Notes: generated from the letters alone by a model not told the origin. Numbered from the stretch's first letter, positions 37,860 through 50,221 are shown. The stretch is 64,000 nucleotides of DNA from Vicinamibacterales bacterium (GCA_035699745.1 DASSPH010000034.1:1-64000), one strand, 5' to 3'. A program made the numbers and translations.

Positions 37860-38249
37860 ATGAACAGCAGCCATCATCGGGATTTGAGCCGCCGGGAGCG
37901 GCAGATCCTCGACATCCTTTATCAGCGCGGCCAGGCCACCGCGGCCGAGGTCCAGACCGCCCTTCCCGAGCCGCCGAGCTACTCGGCCGTGCGGGCGCTC
38001 CTGCGCATTCTCGAGGAAAAAGGGCACGTCCGGCACGAACAGGACGGCCCGCGCTACGTCTATCTCCCCACGGTGCCGCGCGACAACGCCCAGAAGTCGG
38101 CGATGCGCCATCTGCTGCGGACCTTTTTCGACGGATCCGCGGAACAGGCGATTTCGGCGCTCCTCGACGATTCCTCCGCCAAGCTGTCGGCGGCAGAGCT
38201 GGATCGCCTGGCGCGCATGATCGACACGGCGCGGAAGAGCGGAGTCTGA
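37860..38249 (+). CDS. BlaI/MecI/CopY-family transcriptional repressor
   Basis: The 129-residue protein has a winged-helix domain (LSRRERQILDILYQRGQATAAEVQ; YSAVRALLRILEEKGHVRHEQ) and a C-terminal helical dimer region (MRHLLRTFFDGSAEQAISALLDD). BlaI-type repressors are released from DNA when a partner M56 peptidase such as BlaR1 triggers their cleavage. Here the next gene, four bases away, is an M56 peptidase. The likely operator lies in the promoter at 37809-37828. A second copy suggests it also controls the HEAT genes. Confidence 0.87.
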   Translation: MNSSHHRDLSRRERQILDILYQRGQATAAEVQTALPEPPSYSAVRALLRILEEKGHVRHEQDGPRYVYLPTVPRDNAQKSAMRHLLRTFFDGSAEQAISALLDDSSAKLSAAELDRLARMIDTARKSGV

Positions 38250-38252
38250 GTC

Positions 38253-40370
38253 ATGACGAACGTTTCACTGCCCCTCGTGATCGACGCCGTCGCCAAGGCG
38301 TCGCTCGTTCTGGCGGTCGCCGCGCTCGCCGCTGCGGCGCTGCGCCGCGCCTCCGCATCGGCCCGCCATTTCGTCTGGACGCTCGGGCTGCTCAGCGCGC
38401 TTGCCGCGCCGGCGCTCTCGATCGCGCTTCCACGCTGGGAGCTGCCGATCGTCGTGGTCGCGGCACCCGAACCGGCGACGACCGGGACGCCGGCGCCTGT
38501 GTCGCGTCCGGCGCCGTCGCTGCGGCGCGCCGGCGCCGTCACGGCTTCGCCGGCCGCTCCCTCCCCCTCGGCGTCGATCAACAGCGCCACCCGGCCGGCG
38601 CTGCCGTCGTGGCCGGTGCTCGCGCTGCTCGTCTGGGGAATTGGCGCGTCCATCATCCTGGCGCGGCTGGCGATCGGACTCATCGCGGTGCAATGGATGT
38701 CGCGGCGGATGCCGGTCGTCGCCGACGCGCCGTGGCTCGCGCAGGCGCAGTCTCTCGCCTCGGCGCTCGGGCTCACCCGCGTCCGCTTCCTCCGCGGCGC
38801 CGCGGGGACGATGCCGATGGCGTGGGGGATCGTGCGTCAGTCGGTCGTGGTGCCGGCGGATGCGGACGCCTGGCCCGCGCATCGCGTGCGCGTCGTCCTT
38901 CTGCACGAGCTGGCGCACGTGAAGCGGCGGGACTGCCTGACGCACCTGGTGGCGCAGCTCGCGTGCGCCGCGTACTGGTTCAACCCGCTCGTCTGGATGG
39001 CGGCGCGGCGGCTGCGCGCCGAACGCGAGCGGGCGTGTGACGATCTGGTGCTCGCCTCCGGCACGCGCGGCTCCGACTACGCCGATCAGCTGCTCGACAT
39101 CGCCCGTGTGATGCAGGCCGGCCGGTTCCCTGCCGTGTTCGCCGGCGCCAGCCTGGCGATGGCGCAGCGGTCGCAGCTCGAAGGACGGCTCATGGCGATC
39201 CTCGATCCGAGCGTGCCGCGCCGCGGTCTGTCCCGTGCACGCGCGGCGGCCGGCGCCGCGGTCTTCACTGCTGTCATGGTGGCGATCGCCTCCGTCCAGC
39301 CGTGGGCCGAGGAGCGCAGCGAGGCGGCGATCGACGCGTCCCTCGCGGACGCGGCGGCGGCAAACCCGCCTGCCGCGCAGGCGCCAGGCAAGGCGGCCGC
39401 TGAAGCACCGCAGGCGCCGGGCGACAAGCGGATCGGCGGCGTCCAGGGTGGCGTCAGCGGCGGCATTGCCGGCGGCGTCGCGAGCAGCGTCAGCGCGGCG
39501 GTGGCGGGCGCGGTGGCCTCCGGCGTCGTCAGCGGCGTGGCCGGCGGCGTCCCGGGTGGCATCACCGGCGGAATCGCCGATGGTGTCGTGGGCGGCGTCA
39601 TCTCGGCGATCGGCGACGGCGTGGCGAGCGGGATCTCCGAGGCCATGACGCAGGCCGCGCGGGAGATCGAGCGCGAGCAGGAGCGCGAACAGGGGAAGGA
39701 TGCCCGGGGCCGCCGCGATCCGCGCACCGTGAACGCGCTGATGGAGGCACTGAAGGACACCGACAAGGACGTGCGGGAGACGGCGATGCACGCGCTCGTC
39801 CAGATGCGCGACGGCCGCATCTTCGATCCGCTCGTGATGGCGCTGAAGGACGCGAGCGCTGACGTGCGCGAGCAGGCGGCCTTCGGTCTCGGCCAGCTGC
39901 GCGACGCGCGGGCGATCACTCCCCTCGCGGCGGCGCTCAAGGACATCGACGCCGACGTCCGCGAGCAGGTGGTGTTCGCGCTCGGGCAGCTGCGCGCCGC
40001 CGGCGTGGCGGATGCGATCGCGCAGGCGCTGCGCGACAGCTCGCCTTCGGTTCGCGAGCAGGCGGCGTTCGCGCTCGGCCAGATCCGCGACAAGAAGGCG
40101 ATCGAGCCGCTGGTCTCGGCGCTCAAGGACGAGAACGCCAGCGTCCGCGAGCAGGCCGCGTTCGCGCTCGGGCAGATGCGCGCCGGCGCGGCGATCGAAG
40201 CGCTGGTGGTCGCGCTGAAGGACTCGAACCCGAGCGTGCGCGAGCAGGCGGCGTTCGCGCTCGGGCAGATTGGCGATCCCCGCGCCATCGACGGATTGAT
40301 GGCGGCCCTCAAGGATACGAACGCGTCGGTGCGCCAGCAGGCGGCGTTCGCGCTCGGCCAGATCCGGTAA
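38253..40370 (+). CDS. M56 (BlaR1-like) membrane peptidase fused to HEAT repeats
   Basis: The 705-residue protein has N-terminal membrane helices and an M56 zinc peptidase domain with HELAH (218-222) and a downstream ERACDD. A further membrane segment lies near 330-347, and a Gly/Val/Ser-rich stretch (about 423-475) follows. From about residue 490 there are seven HEAT units of 31 residues. It lacks the penicillin-binding sensor domain of BlaR1, so the HEAT array may be the sensor or a partner-binding platform. It probably inactivates the upstream BlaI-like repressor. Confidence 0.87.
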   Translation: MTNVSLPLVIDAVAKASLVLAVAALAAAALRRASASARHFVWTLGLLSALAAPALSIALPRWELPIVVVAAPEPATTGTPAPVSRPAPSLRRAGAVTASPAAPSPSASINSATRPALPSWPVLALLVWGIGASIILARLAIGLIAVQWMSRRMPVVADAPWLAQAQSLASALGLTRVRFLRGAAGTMPMAWGIVRQSVVVPADADAWPAHRVRVVLLHELAHVKRRDCLTHLVAQLACAAYWFNPLVWMAARRLRAERERACDDLVLASGTRGSDYADQLLDIARVMQAGRFPAVFAGASLAMAQRSQLEGRLMAILDPSVPRRGLSRARAAAGAAVFTAVMVAIASVQPWAEERSEAAIDASLADAAAANPPAAQAPGKAAAEAPQAPGDKRIGGVQGGVSGGIAGGVASSVSAAVAGAVASGVVSGVAGGVPGGITGGIADGVVGGVISAIGDGVASGISEAMTQAAREIEREQEREQGKDARGRRDPRTVNALMEALKDTDKDVRETAMHALVQMRDGRIFDPLVMALKDASADVREQAAFGLGQLRDARAITPLAAALKDIDADVREQVVFALGQLRAAGVADAIAQALRDSSPSVREQAAFALGQIRDKKAIEPLVSALKDENASVREQAAFALGQMRAGAAIEALVVALKDSNPSVREQAAFALGQIGDPRAIDGLMAALKDTNASVRQQAAFALGQIR
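39778..40367 (+). repeat. 93-base tandem repeats encoding HEAT units
   Basis: The core encoding REQAAFALGQ recurs at exact 93-base steps: AGCAG occurs at 39871, 39964, 40057, 40150, 40243 and 40336, with a divergent copy at 39778. The last three to four units are nearly identical in DNA as well as in protein. This points to recent duplication or gene conversion. Confidence 0.85.
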
Positions 40371-40454
40371 CAGCTTTTCCCCCGGCCGGCGGCCCGTGCG
40401 GGCCGCGCGGCCCGGGGCGCATCACGAAGTGCTGTTTTTCTAGCAGGAGACGTC
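40371..40454 (+). promoter_or_regulatory. Hairpin and second BlaI-type palindrome upstream of the HEAT genes
   Basis: The 84-base gap holds a GC-rich stem CGGCCCG-TG-CGGGCCG (40390-40405), with no U-tract after it. Then comes AGTGCT-N8-AGCAGG (40428-40447), which shares GTGCT-N8-AGCA and a T-rich spacer with the site before blaI. The palindrome overlaps the ribosome binding site (AGCAGGAGA) of the next gene at 40455. The site may be a second operator, making the HEAT-ADOP genes part of the BlaI regulon. Confidence 0.55.
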
Positions 40455-41159
40455 ATGAGCCCACTCGCCGTATTCGTTCGCACGCTGCTGAAGTCGAGCG
40501 CGATCTTCATCGGCGTCACCGCGATCTTCCTGCACCCGCAGCTCGAATGGCGCGCCGCGTCGCAGCAGAATGCGGTCGGCGCGCGCCAGGGCGGACGCGA
40601 AGGGACGATCGACGCGCTGATCGAAGCGTTGAAGGATCCCGACGCCGGCGTCCGCCGCACGGTCATCCGCACGCTCGCGTCGATGAACAGCACCCGCGCG
40701 GTGCCGGCGCTCATCGGCGCGATGAAGGAAACCGACGCGGACACCCGCGCCGTGGTCGTCAGCGCCCTCGGCGAGTTGAGCGACGCGCGGGCGCTGCCGG
40801 CGCTCCGCGACGCCCTGAAGGACGAGAACGTCAACGTCCGCCTGCGCGCCGCCTCGGCGCTCGGCGAGCTCGGCGACCGCAGCGCGGTCGACGCGTTGAT
40901 CGGCGCGGCCAAAGACACGAGTCCCGACGTGCGCCGCCGCGCGATCTCCGCGCTCGGCGAGCTCGGCGACGAGCGCGCGCTCGACACGCTGATGCAGGCG
41001 CTCAAGGATCAGGACGCCGCCGTGCGGCGCAGCGCGGCGGCGGCGATCGCCGAGATCTCGGGCGGCAACCCGGCGCGTCCGCATCCGCGGCCGCGGCCGC
41101 GGCCCCGGCCGAACCCGAATCCGAATCCCAATCCGAATCCTCGTCCGGTGGTGCGGTGA
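40455..41159 (+). CDS. HEAT-repeat protein with an N-terminal membrane anchor
   Basis: The 234-residue protein has a hydrophobic N-terminus (FVRTLLKSSAIFIGVTAIFL), then about five HEAT units with consensus RxxAxxALGELGD. It ends in a dipeptide tail of PR and PN repeats (about 24 residues) followed by PVVR. It is probably an envelope-exposed scaffold. The repeats differ from those of the M56 fusion (ALGELGD against FALGQIRD). Its stop shares one base with the next start (TGATG), so translation is coupled. Confidence 0.75.
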   Translation: MSPLAVFVRTLLKSSAIFIGVTAIFLHPQLEWRAASQQNAVGARQGGREGTIDALIEALKDPDAGVRRTVIRTLASMNSTRAVPALIGAMKETDADTRAVVVSALGELSDARALPALRDALKDENVNVRLRAASALGELGDRSAVDALIGAAKDTSPDVRRRAISALGELGDERALDTLMQALKDQDAAVRRSAAAAIAEISGGNPARPHPRPRPRPRPNPNPNPNPNPRPVVR

Positions 41160-41929
41160 TGAGGCCCTGGCTGATCGTCGCGGCGCTGCTCGCCATCGCG
41201 CCGCAGAAGGACGCCGCGGCGGCCGCGGCCGGACTCGCCTCCGCGGATCCGGCGACGCGCGCCCGCGCCGCCTGTGAACTGCGTGCGCTCGGCGGGCAAG
41301 CGGCATCGGCGCTGCCGCGCCTGGTCGCCATGCTCGAGGACGGCTCGCCGGTCGACGCCGCCGTCTGCGGCGAACGCACCTGGGGGCACGGGCGGTTCCG
41401 CGCCGCACAGGAGATGACTTCCCCGGGCGAGCAGGCCGCCTCGGCCCTGGTGGCCATCGGGACGCCCGCATTCGATCCGCTGGCGAAGGCGCTCACCGCG
41501 CCGGTGTGGATCGCGCGCACGCATGCCGCGTGGGCGCTCGGCGCGCTGGGCAACCGCCGCGCCGTGCCGGTGCTGTCGCGCAGCCTCGCCGACACGGAGC
41601 CGAACGTGCGCAAGCGCAGCGCCTGGGCGCTCGGCGCGCTCGATGCGTCGGAAGCGGTGCCGGCGCTGGTCGAGGCGTTGAAGGACGCCGACGCCGGCGT
41701 CCGCGAGCAGGCCGCCTGGGCGCTCGGCGCGATCGGCGACCGTCGTGCCGTCGACGGTCTCATCGGCGCGCTCGCCGACTCCGTCGCGTCGGTCCGCAAA
41801 CAGGCGGCCTGGGCCCTCGGGGCGCTCGGCGACAGCCGCGCCGTGCAGGGCCTCATGAAAGCGCTGAAGGACAGCGACGCCGGCGTGCGCAAACAGGCGG
41901 CCTGGGCCCTCGGCGCGATCGGCAGTTAG
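41159..41929 (+). CDS. Secreted HEAT-repeat protein
   Basis: The 256-residue protein has a short hydrophobic leader ([16 protein letters not shown]). An irregular region (20-105) includes two cysteines, C41 and C66. About five HEAT units follow with the consensus [14 protein letters not shown]. They resemble the repeats of the two upstream genes but carry a distinct signature, so each gene has homogenised its own repeats. Start at the ATG overlapping the previous stop. The ADOP permease starts 20 bases later. It is probably a periplasmic or surface scaffold. Confidence 0.75.
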   Translation: MRPWLIVAALLAIAPQKDAAAAAAGLASADPATRARAACELRALGGQAASALPRLVAMLEDGSPVDAAVCGERTWGHGRFRAAQEMTSPGEQAASALVAIGTPAFDPLAKALTAPVWIARTHAAWALGALGNRRAVPVLSRSLADTEPNVRKRSAWALGALDASEAVPALVEALKDADAGVREQAAWALGAIGDRRAVDGLIGALADSVASVRKQAAWALGALGDSRAVQGLMKALKDSDAGVRKQAAWALGAIGS

Positions 41930-41948
41930 GGACCTCGGAGCGACCCTG

Positions 41949-44363
<2,415 letters not shown>

Positions 44364-44458
44364 GGCCGAGCAGCCGCGGGCGGGCGCTGCGAAAGGGCGT
44401 GTAGGGGGGATCCGAGGGGCAAGGCCGGTCGGAGCGGGATCGAGTACGATCGGGCGGC

Positions 44459-45772
44459 ATGTTGGTGCCGGCGGGAGTCATCCTGCTGCTGGTTCTACTC
44501 ACCGCGCTCTATGTCGCGGCCGAATTCGCGGCGGTAGGCGCGCGGCGGAGCCGGATCCGGCGAATGGCGGAGGATGGCCACCCGCTCGCCGTTCGCGCAC
44601 TTCCGGTGGTGGAGGATCCGCGCGAGCTCGACCGCTACATCGCCGCCTCGCAGGTCGGAATCACGCTGTCGAGCCTGATTGCCGGCGCCTACGCCCAGGC
44701 GGTTCTCGCGCCGCCGGCCGCCCCTCTGTTCGTTGCGTGGTTCGGGCTCCAACCCGACGCCGCCGTGCAGGTGGCCGCCGTCGTCATCCTGGCGATCCTG
44801 ACGTTCCTGTCGGTGATCCTCGGCGAGCTCGTGCCGAAAGCCGTCGCCCTGGCGCACCCGACCCAGACGCTCATCTACACCGTCGTCCCGATGCAGTGGT
44901 CGCTGCACGCGTACGCGTGGCTGATCGCGGTGTTCAACGGCAGCGGGAATCTCGTCCTGCGCGCGTTCGGGCTCGCGAGCACGGGCCATCGCCACGTCCA
45001 TTCACCGGAGGAGATCGCGCTGCTGATCGCGGAGAGCCGCGACGGCGGCCTGCTGGAGCCGCAGGAACAGGTCCGGCTGCACCGCGCGCTGCGTCTCGGC
45101 CTGCGCAACGCCAGACAGTTGATGGTGCCGCGCGACCGTCTGGCGGCGGTCGAGTGGCGGACGCCGTGGCGCGACGTGCTGCGGATCGCCGCGACCAGTC
45201 CGTACAGCCGGCTGCCGGTATTCCGCGGCACGCTCGACGACATCGCCGGCATCCTCCACACGAAAGACGTCGTCACGCACTTTCTCGAGAGGCGCGAGGC
45301 GGGAACGTTGAGCGGTCTGGTCCGCCCGGTGCAGCGCGTGCCCGACACCATGAACGCGGACCGGCTGCTCGCGTTCCTGCGCGAGCGCCGCAGTCACCAG
45401 GCGCTCGTGGTCGACGAGACCAATCGCATCGTCGGACTGATTACGCTCGAGGACGTCCTCGGCGAGCTGCTGGGCAGCGTCGCGGACGAGTTCAAGACGC
45501 CGCGGCTGCTGCCGCTGCGGCTGTCGGACGGACGTGTCCGCCTGCCGGGTGAGCTTCCGCTCGAGCGCGCGCGGGTGTGGGTCGGGGGGGCGTGGCCGAC
45601 GGAGGGGATGACGGTCGAAGAGTTCATCCTCCGCGAAGCCGGCCGCCTTCCCGAACCGTCGGAGCGCCTGACGATCTGCGGTCTGGCGGTCGAGATCGAG
45701 AGCGCGGACGAGCAGCACATCGGATCCGCGATCGTCACGCCGCCGGATCACGACCAGGAGCAGACGGCGTGA
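44459..45772 (+). CDS. CNNM/CorC-type membrane protein (DUF21-CBS-CorC_HlyC)
   Basis: The 437-residue protein has a DUF21 membrane domain (LLLVLLTALYVAAEFAAVGARR; VILGELVPKAVAL). It is followed by a CBS pair (VPRDRLAAVEW; VVDETNRIVGLITLEDVLGELLG) and a C-terminal CorC_HlyC domain. Homologues act in magnesium or cobalt efflux or homeostasis. The start at 44459 gives the typical N-terminus. Its stop overlaps the GTG start of a second CNNM gene by four bases. The 95-base gap before it holds no feature. Confidence 0.88.
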   Translation: MLVPAGVILLLVLLTALYVAAEFAAVGARRSRIRRMAEDGHPLAVRALPVVEDPRELDRYIAASQVGITLSSLIAGAYAQAVLAPPAAPLFVAWFGLQPDAAVQVAAVVILAILTFLSVILGELVPKAVALAHPTQTLIYTVVPMQWSLHAYAWLIAVFNGSGNLVLRAFGLASTGHRHVHSPEEIALLIAESRDGGLLEPQEQVRLHRALRLGLRNARQLMVPRDRLAAVEWRTPWRDVLRIAATSPYSRLPVFRGTLDDIAGILHTKDVVTHFLERREAGTLSGLVRPVQRVPDTMNADRLLAFLRERRSHQALVVDETNRIVGLITLEDVLGELLGSVADEFKTPRLLPLRLSDGRVRLPGELPLERARVWVGGAWPTEGMTVEEFILREAGRLPEPSERLTICGLAVEIESADEQHIGSAIVTPPDHDQEQTA

Positions 45773-47079
45773 TCCCGCTGATCATCATCGTCCTGCTGCT
45801 GTTGCTGAACGCGCTGTTCGTCGCCGCGGAGTTCGCCATCGTCGGCGCGCCGCGCGCCGCGATCGACAACCGCGCGGCAAAGCGGCAGCCCCTGGCCCGT
45901 CTGGTGCAGAGCGTGCTTCGAGACGCCAGACGGCAGGACCGCTACATCGCCACGGCGCAGATCGGGATCACGGTGGCGAGCCTCGGGCTGGGCATGTACG
46001 GCGAGCATGTCGTCGCCGACTGGCTGCGCGAACGGTTCGGTCACGGCGGCGTCGCGACATGGCTGGTGGCGCACGGATTCGCGAGCGTGCTGGCGGTGGG
46101 CATCCTGACCTACTTCCACGTCGTCGTCGGCGAGATGATCCCGAAGTCGCTGGCGCTGCAGTCGGCGGAGCGCATGGCGCTGGTGATCACGCCGGTGATG
46201 CTCTGGATTCAGACGCTGCTGCTGCCGGTGGTCGTGATGCTGAACGGCCTCGGCAACCTGGTGCTGCGCTTCTTCGGCATCAACCGGACGGCGAACGGCG
46301 TCGAGCAGTACTACACGCCGGAGGAGCTGCAGCTCATCGTCGAGGAATCCGAGGAGCAGGGCGCGCTGCGATCCGAGTCCGGCCAGGTGCTGCAGGAGCT
46401 GTTCGAGTTCGGCGAGCTGACCGCCGCCGAGGTGATGGTCCCGCGCGTCCGCATCACCGGCATTCCGGTCGGGGCGGGGCCGGAGCAGCTGCGGCGCATC
46501 ATCGGCGATCATCCGCGCACCCGCTACCCGGTGTTCGAGGGGGATCTCGATCACATCGTCGGCACGTATCACATCAAGGACCTGCTCCGGCTGCTGCTGA
46601 ACAACACCCCGGTGACGGCGGAGGGGGCGCGCTCCGCGCCGGTGGTGCCCGAAACAGCTTTGCTCGATGCGGTGCTCGCCGTCATGCGGCGCGACCGGGC
46701 GCAGTTCGCGATCGTCATCGACGAACACGGCGGGACGTCGGGCGTGGTGACGCTGGAGGATCTCTTCGAGGAAGTCGTCGGCGAGATCGGCGAGAGTCCG
46801 AATCAGCGTTCGGGGCCGCGGCTCGACGCGTCGGGCCGGCTGCGCGTCTCAGGGACGATGCGGCTCGACGAGCTGGGACAGGCCTTCGATCTCGACCTGG
46901 CGCACGAGGAGGTCGACAGTGTCAGCGGTTTGATCCTGACGCTGCTCGGGCGACTGCCGCGGGTCGGCGACCGCGTCGAGTACGGACGGCTCGAGCTCGA
47001 AGTGACGGCGACGCAGGGGCGCGGCGTGGACGAGGCCGCCGTCACCCTACGTGAATCCGCGGACGCCGCAGAGGATTAG
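45769..47079 (+). CDS. CNNM/CorC-type membrane protein, second copy
   Basis: The 436-residue paralogue has the same order: DUF21 ([36 protein letters not shown]), CBS pair ([34 protein letters not shown]) and CorC_HlyC. The GTG start at 45769 lies in GTGA with the previous stop; the longer open frame upstream is overlap with the first gene. The two proteins are clearly diverged, so they may form a heterodimer. The last 38 bases overlap the convergent APC permease gene. Confidence 0.88.
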   Translation: MIPLIIIVLLLLLNALFVAAEFAIVGAPRAAIDNRAAKRQPLARLVQSVLRDARRQDRYIATAQIGITVASLGLGMYGEHVVADWLRERFGHGGVATWLVAHGFASVLAVGILTYFHVVVGEMIPKSLALQSAERMALVITPVMLWIQTLLLPVVVMLNGLGNLVLRFFGINRTANGVEQYYTPEELQLIVEESEEQGALRSESGQVLQELFEFGELTAAEVMVPRVRITGIPVGAGPEQLRRIIGDHPRTRYPVFEGDLDHIVGTYHIKDLLRLLLNNTPVTAEGARSAPVVPETALLDAVLAVMRRDRAQFAIVIDEHGGTSGVVTLEDLFEEVVGEIGESPNQRSGPRLDASGRLRVSGTMRLDELGQAFDLDLAHEEVDSVSGLILTLLGRLPRVGDRVEYGRLELEVTATQGRGVDEAAVTLRESADAAED

Positions 47080-48937
47080 GCTCGCTCTGGCGCAGCACTT
47101 CGCGGGCGACGGGCGCGGTGTCGCCCTCGCCGAAGGCAAGGAATTTCAAGAGGTACGCGATCGGATTCCCTTCCGTCCACCCGAAGTAGGCGTGCGGAAT
47201 CTTGCCGGTCTGGTCGCGGATGTGCAGCAGCAGAGCGGCGATCGCGTTGGGGATGGCGGGGCTCGAGCAGCGGAGCACCAGGTGGCCGTCCACGTTCACT
47301 CCCTTTACACGCAGGCGCTCGCTGAACGCTGAGACGTCGCTCGGACGCACCTCGACGAACAGCGGGCGTTCCTCCGGCGGCAGGTGGTGCGACTCGCGGG
47401 CTTCCTTGAGCTTGTGTTCGTACTCGGCGGCATCCCCGCGATCGGGCCGGTTCGCGATGATGCGCACCGTGCCCCTGGCCGCTTCCCTGATGAAGGCCTC
47501 GGCCTCGGGATCCGGATCGATGCCCTGCACGCGAAGCTCCGTCGAGCGCATCACCCGCGAGATCAGCGACGAGATCACGATCCCGGCGATGAAGATCGAA
47601 GCGATCTTGAGGCCTTCCGGACGCTCGCCGATGTTGACGACGGTCGTGTAGGCGAAGACCAGCGTCAGGATCACGTACCCGAAGTACGGCCGGCCCTGTT
47701 TGCGCGCGGCCAGGGTGACGGCGAGCGCCGCGGAGCCCATCAGAACCAGAACACCCGTGGCATAGGCGCCGCCCTGTGCGATGACGTCCGCCTTGAAGAG
47801 GATGGTGACGATGAACGTCACCGTGGTGAAGATGACCACGAGCGGACGGTTTGCCTTCGCCCATTCGGGCGCCATCCCGTAGCGCGGCAGATACCGCGGA
47901 ACGAGGTTGATGAGGCCGACCATCGCGGAGGCGCCGGCAAACCAGAGAATCGCGACGGTGCTCAAGTCGTAGATCGTGCCGAAGGTCTCGCCCATGTGCT
48001 CGTGCGCGAGGTACGCCAGCGCGCGGCCGTAGGCCTCGCCGCCGAGCGCGAACGCCTCGGGCGGCACGAGACGGGTCGTGACGATGCTGCTGCCGACCAG
48101 GAGCACGCTCATGATCAGCGCAGCGGCGGTCAGGAGCTTCTTGGTGTTGCGGATGCGGCCGCGCGGCTGGCGCTCGGTGTCGTCGGGGTCGCCGCGCACC
48201 AGCGGCATGACGGCCACGCCGGTCTCGAAGCCCGAGAGCCCCAGCGCCAGCTTGGGGAACAACAGCAGCGCAACCAGCGTCATCCTGCCCACGCCGCCAT
48301 GCTGCGTGCGGGCGGCGTCGAACCAGCCTTCGAACGGATTCGGCTGCTCCCACACGAGCGTGAGCTCGTGGGCGATCAGGATGACGTTCAAGACAAGGTA
48401 GATCCCGACGATCGGCACGGCGAGGCCGACCGCTTCACGGAACCCTTTCAGGAAGATGGCGCCAAGCGCCGACAGCAGCACGAGCGTCACGAGCACCGGG
48501 TGGTTCATCCAGCGCGGCGCCATCGGGTTCTCGATGATGTGCGCCGACGCGTCGGCGGCCGACAGGGTGATGGTGATGATGAAGCCGGTGGCGGCGAAGC
48601 CGAGCAGGCACAGCACCATGGCCTTGCCGCGCCAGCGCGGCAGCAGTTCTTCGAGGATCTGGATGCTGCCCTGCCCGTGCGGGCTCAGCTCGGCGACGCG
48701 GCGATACATCGGCAGCGCCCCCGCCAGGGTCAGGAGCACCAGCACCATCGTCGCCATCGGCGACAGGATGCCGGCCGCGAGGAAGGCGATTCCCGGCTGA
48801 TAGCCGAGCGTCGAGAAATAGTCGACGCCGGTGAGACACATGACGTTCCACCACGACGACTGGTGCGTCGCGACAACCCCGGTTTCGCGCGCCCCTTCGA
48901 AGAACCAGTGGTAGAACCTGCCGCGATTGCGGTGCAC
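47042..48937 (-). CDS. APC-superfamily amino-acid/cation permease
   Basis: The 631-residue protein has about twelve membrane helices and an APC-type start ([21 protein letters not shown]). A hydrophilic C-terminal domain of about 170 residues follows ([40 protein letters not shown]). Similar long proteins are annotated as amino-acid or KUP-like permeases with a soluble regulatory tail. The cargo cannot be assigned. It lies three bases downstream of the DctA-like gene, so both are on one transcript. Confidence 0.8.
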   Translation of the reverse strand: MHRNRGRFYHWFFEGARETGVVATHQSSWWNVMCLTGVDYFSTLGYQPGIAFLAAGILSPMATMVLVLLTLAGALPMYRRVAELSPHGQGSIQILEELLPRWRGKAMVLCLLGFAATGFIITITLSAADASAHIIENPMAPRWMNHPVLVTLVLLSALGAIFLKGFREAVGLAVPIVGIYLVLNVILIAHELTLVWEQPNPFEGWFDAARTQHGGVGRMTLVALLLFPKLALGLSGFETGVAVMPLVRGDPDDTERQPRGRIRNTKKLLTAAALIMSVLLVGSSIVTTRLVPPEAFALGGEAYGRALAYLAHEHMGETFGTIYDLSTVAILWFAGASAMVGLINLVPRYLPRYGMAPEWAKANRPLVVIFTTVTFIVTILFKADVIAQGGAYATGVLVLMGSAALAVTLAARKQGRPYFGYVILTLVFAYTTVVNIGERPEGLKIASIFIAGIVISSLISRVMRSTELRVQGIDPDPEAEAFIREAARGTVRIIANRPDRGDAAEYEHKLKEARESHHLPPEERPLFVEVRPSDVSAFSERLRVKGVNVDGHLVLRCSSPAIPNAIAALLLHIRDQTGKIPHAYFGWTEGNPIAYLLKFLAFGEGDTAPVAREVLRQSEPNPLRRPRIHVG

Positions 48938-48940
48938 CGT

Positions 48941-50221
48941 CTAGATTTCCCCGCGTTCAGCCGCCAGCGCGAGCTCCTCGTCGCTCGCCTCGGTGAACTC
49001 TCCTTCCCATTTCGCAATCACGACCGTTGCCAGACAGTTGCCAATCACGTTGGTCATCGTCCGCGCCATGTCCATCAGCTCATCCACGCCGAGAATGATC
49101 GTGATCCCTTCGAGAGGCAGGCCGTACATGGCCAGCGTGCCGGCCAGGATCACGAGCGAGGCGCGCGGCACGCCCGCCACGCCCTTGCTCGTCAGCATCA
49201 GCGTCAGCAGCATCGTGATCTGCTGCCCGATCGTCAGCTCCACGCCGGCCGCCTGGGCCACGAACACGGCCGCCAGCGAGAGGTACAAGGTCGTCCCGTC
49301 CAGGTTGAAGCTGTAGCCGAGCGGCAGCACGAACGAGACGATCCGTCTCGGCACGCCCAGGCGCTCGAGCACTTCCATCGCCCGCGGCAGAGCCGCCTCG
49401 CTGGACGTGGTCGAGAAGGCGATGATCGCCGGCTCTTTGACGGCGCGGACGAACTTGCGGATCGGGATCTTGAACATGAGCGCGACCGGCAGCATGACCG
49501 CGAGAATCAGCACCGCGAGCGCCGCGTACAGCGTCAACACCAGCTTGGCGAGGTTGATCAGGATCCCCAGGCCGCCGTGGCCGACGGTATAGGCGATCGC
49601 CGCGCCGACGCCTATCGGCGCATAGTGCATGACGATGTTGGTGAACTTGAACATCGTCTCGGCGACGGCTTCGCACCATGCGAGCACCGGCTTGCCCTTC
49701 TCGCCGATCATCCCGAGCGCGATGCCGAAGAAGATGCTGAAGACGACGATCTGCAGCACGTCTCCCTTCGCCATCGCATCGATCACCGACTCGGGGACGA
49801 CGTGGAGAAGAATCTGATCCCAGGTCTGGGGCTTGGCGGTGATCCCGGACTCCTGGCCTATCGGCAGATTGACGCCGTCGCCGGGGCGGGTGATGTTGAC
49901 GGCGACCAGTCCGATGATCAGTGCGAGGGTAGTGACGACTTCGAAGTAGATGATCGCGCGGAGGCCCATGCGGCCGACCACCTTGAAATGGCCGGCGCCG
50001 GCGATCCCCGCCACGAGCGTGGCGAAGATCAGCGGCGCGATGATCATCTTGATCAGGCGCAGGAACAACTGACTGAACGGCCGGAAGTAGGCGCTCCAGG
50101 CCGGATCGACCTGCTGGATGATCGCGCCCACCACGATGCCGAGGGCAAGTCCGATGAAAATCTGCTGCGTGAGAGTGATGCCCTTCCGAGTACGGGCAAG
50201 TGGCGGTGCGGCTGAAGACAT
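48941..50221 (-). CDS. Dicarboxylate/amino acid:cation symporter (DctA/GltP type)
   Basis: The 426-residue DAACS-family protein has IFIGLALGIVVGAII near the start, LFLRLIKMIIAPLIFATLV and the Ser-rich re-entrant loop AFSTTSSEAALPRAM. LPLGYSFNLDGTTLYLSLAAVF, the cation-binding NLDGT motif, follows, then MLTSKGVAGVPRASLVIL. It imports C4-dicarboxylates or acidic amino acids with H+ or Na+. It starts at the ATG at 50221 and is followed by the APC permease after three bases. The 109-base gap upstream may hold the promoter. Confidence 0.9.
   Translation of the reverse strand: MSSAAPPLARTRKGITLTQQIFIGLALGIVVGAIIQQVDPAWSAYFRPFSQLFLRLIKMIIAPLIFATLVAGIAGAGHFKVVGRMGLRAIIYFEVVTTLALIIGLVAVNITRPGDGVNLPIGQESGITAKPQTWDQILLHVVPESVIDAMAKGDVLQIVVFSIFFGIALGMIGEKGKPVLAWCEAVAETMFKFTNIVMHYAPIGVGAAIAYTVGHGGLGILINLAKLVLTLYAALAVLILAVMLPVALMFKIPIRKFVRAVKEPAIIAFSTTSSEAALPRAMEVLERLGVPRRIVSFVLPLGYSFNLDGTTLYLSLAAVFVAQAAGVELTIGQQITMLLTLMLTSKGVAGVPRASLVILAGTLAMYGLPLEGITIILGVDELMDMARTMTNVIGNCLATVVIAKWEGEFTEASDEELALAAERGEI

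Noticed and set aside
39778-40367. Regular 93-base repeats as a possible CRISPR array
   Set aside because: The repeats are coding, in frame and without unique spacers; they encode HEAT units.
37860-40370. BlaI/BlaR1 pair as beta-lactam resistance
   Set aside because: The penicillin-binding sensor domain is absent and no beta-lactamase or PBP gene lies nearby.
47384-50215. A 943-codon plus-strand open frame over the APC and DctA genes
   Set aside because: It is antisense to two well-recognised transporters. Its protein is rich in His, Arg, Gln and Asp in the way GC-rich shadow frames are, and shows no family motif.
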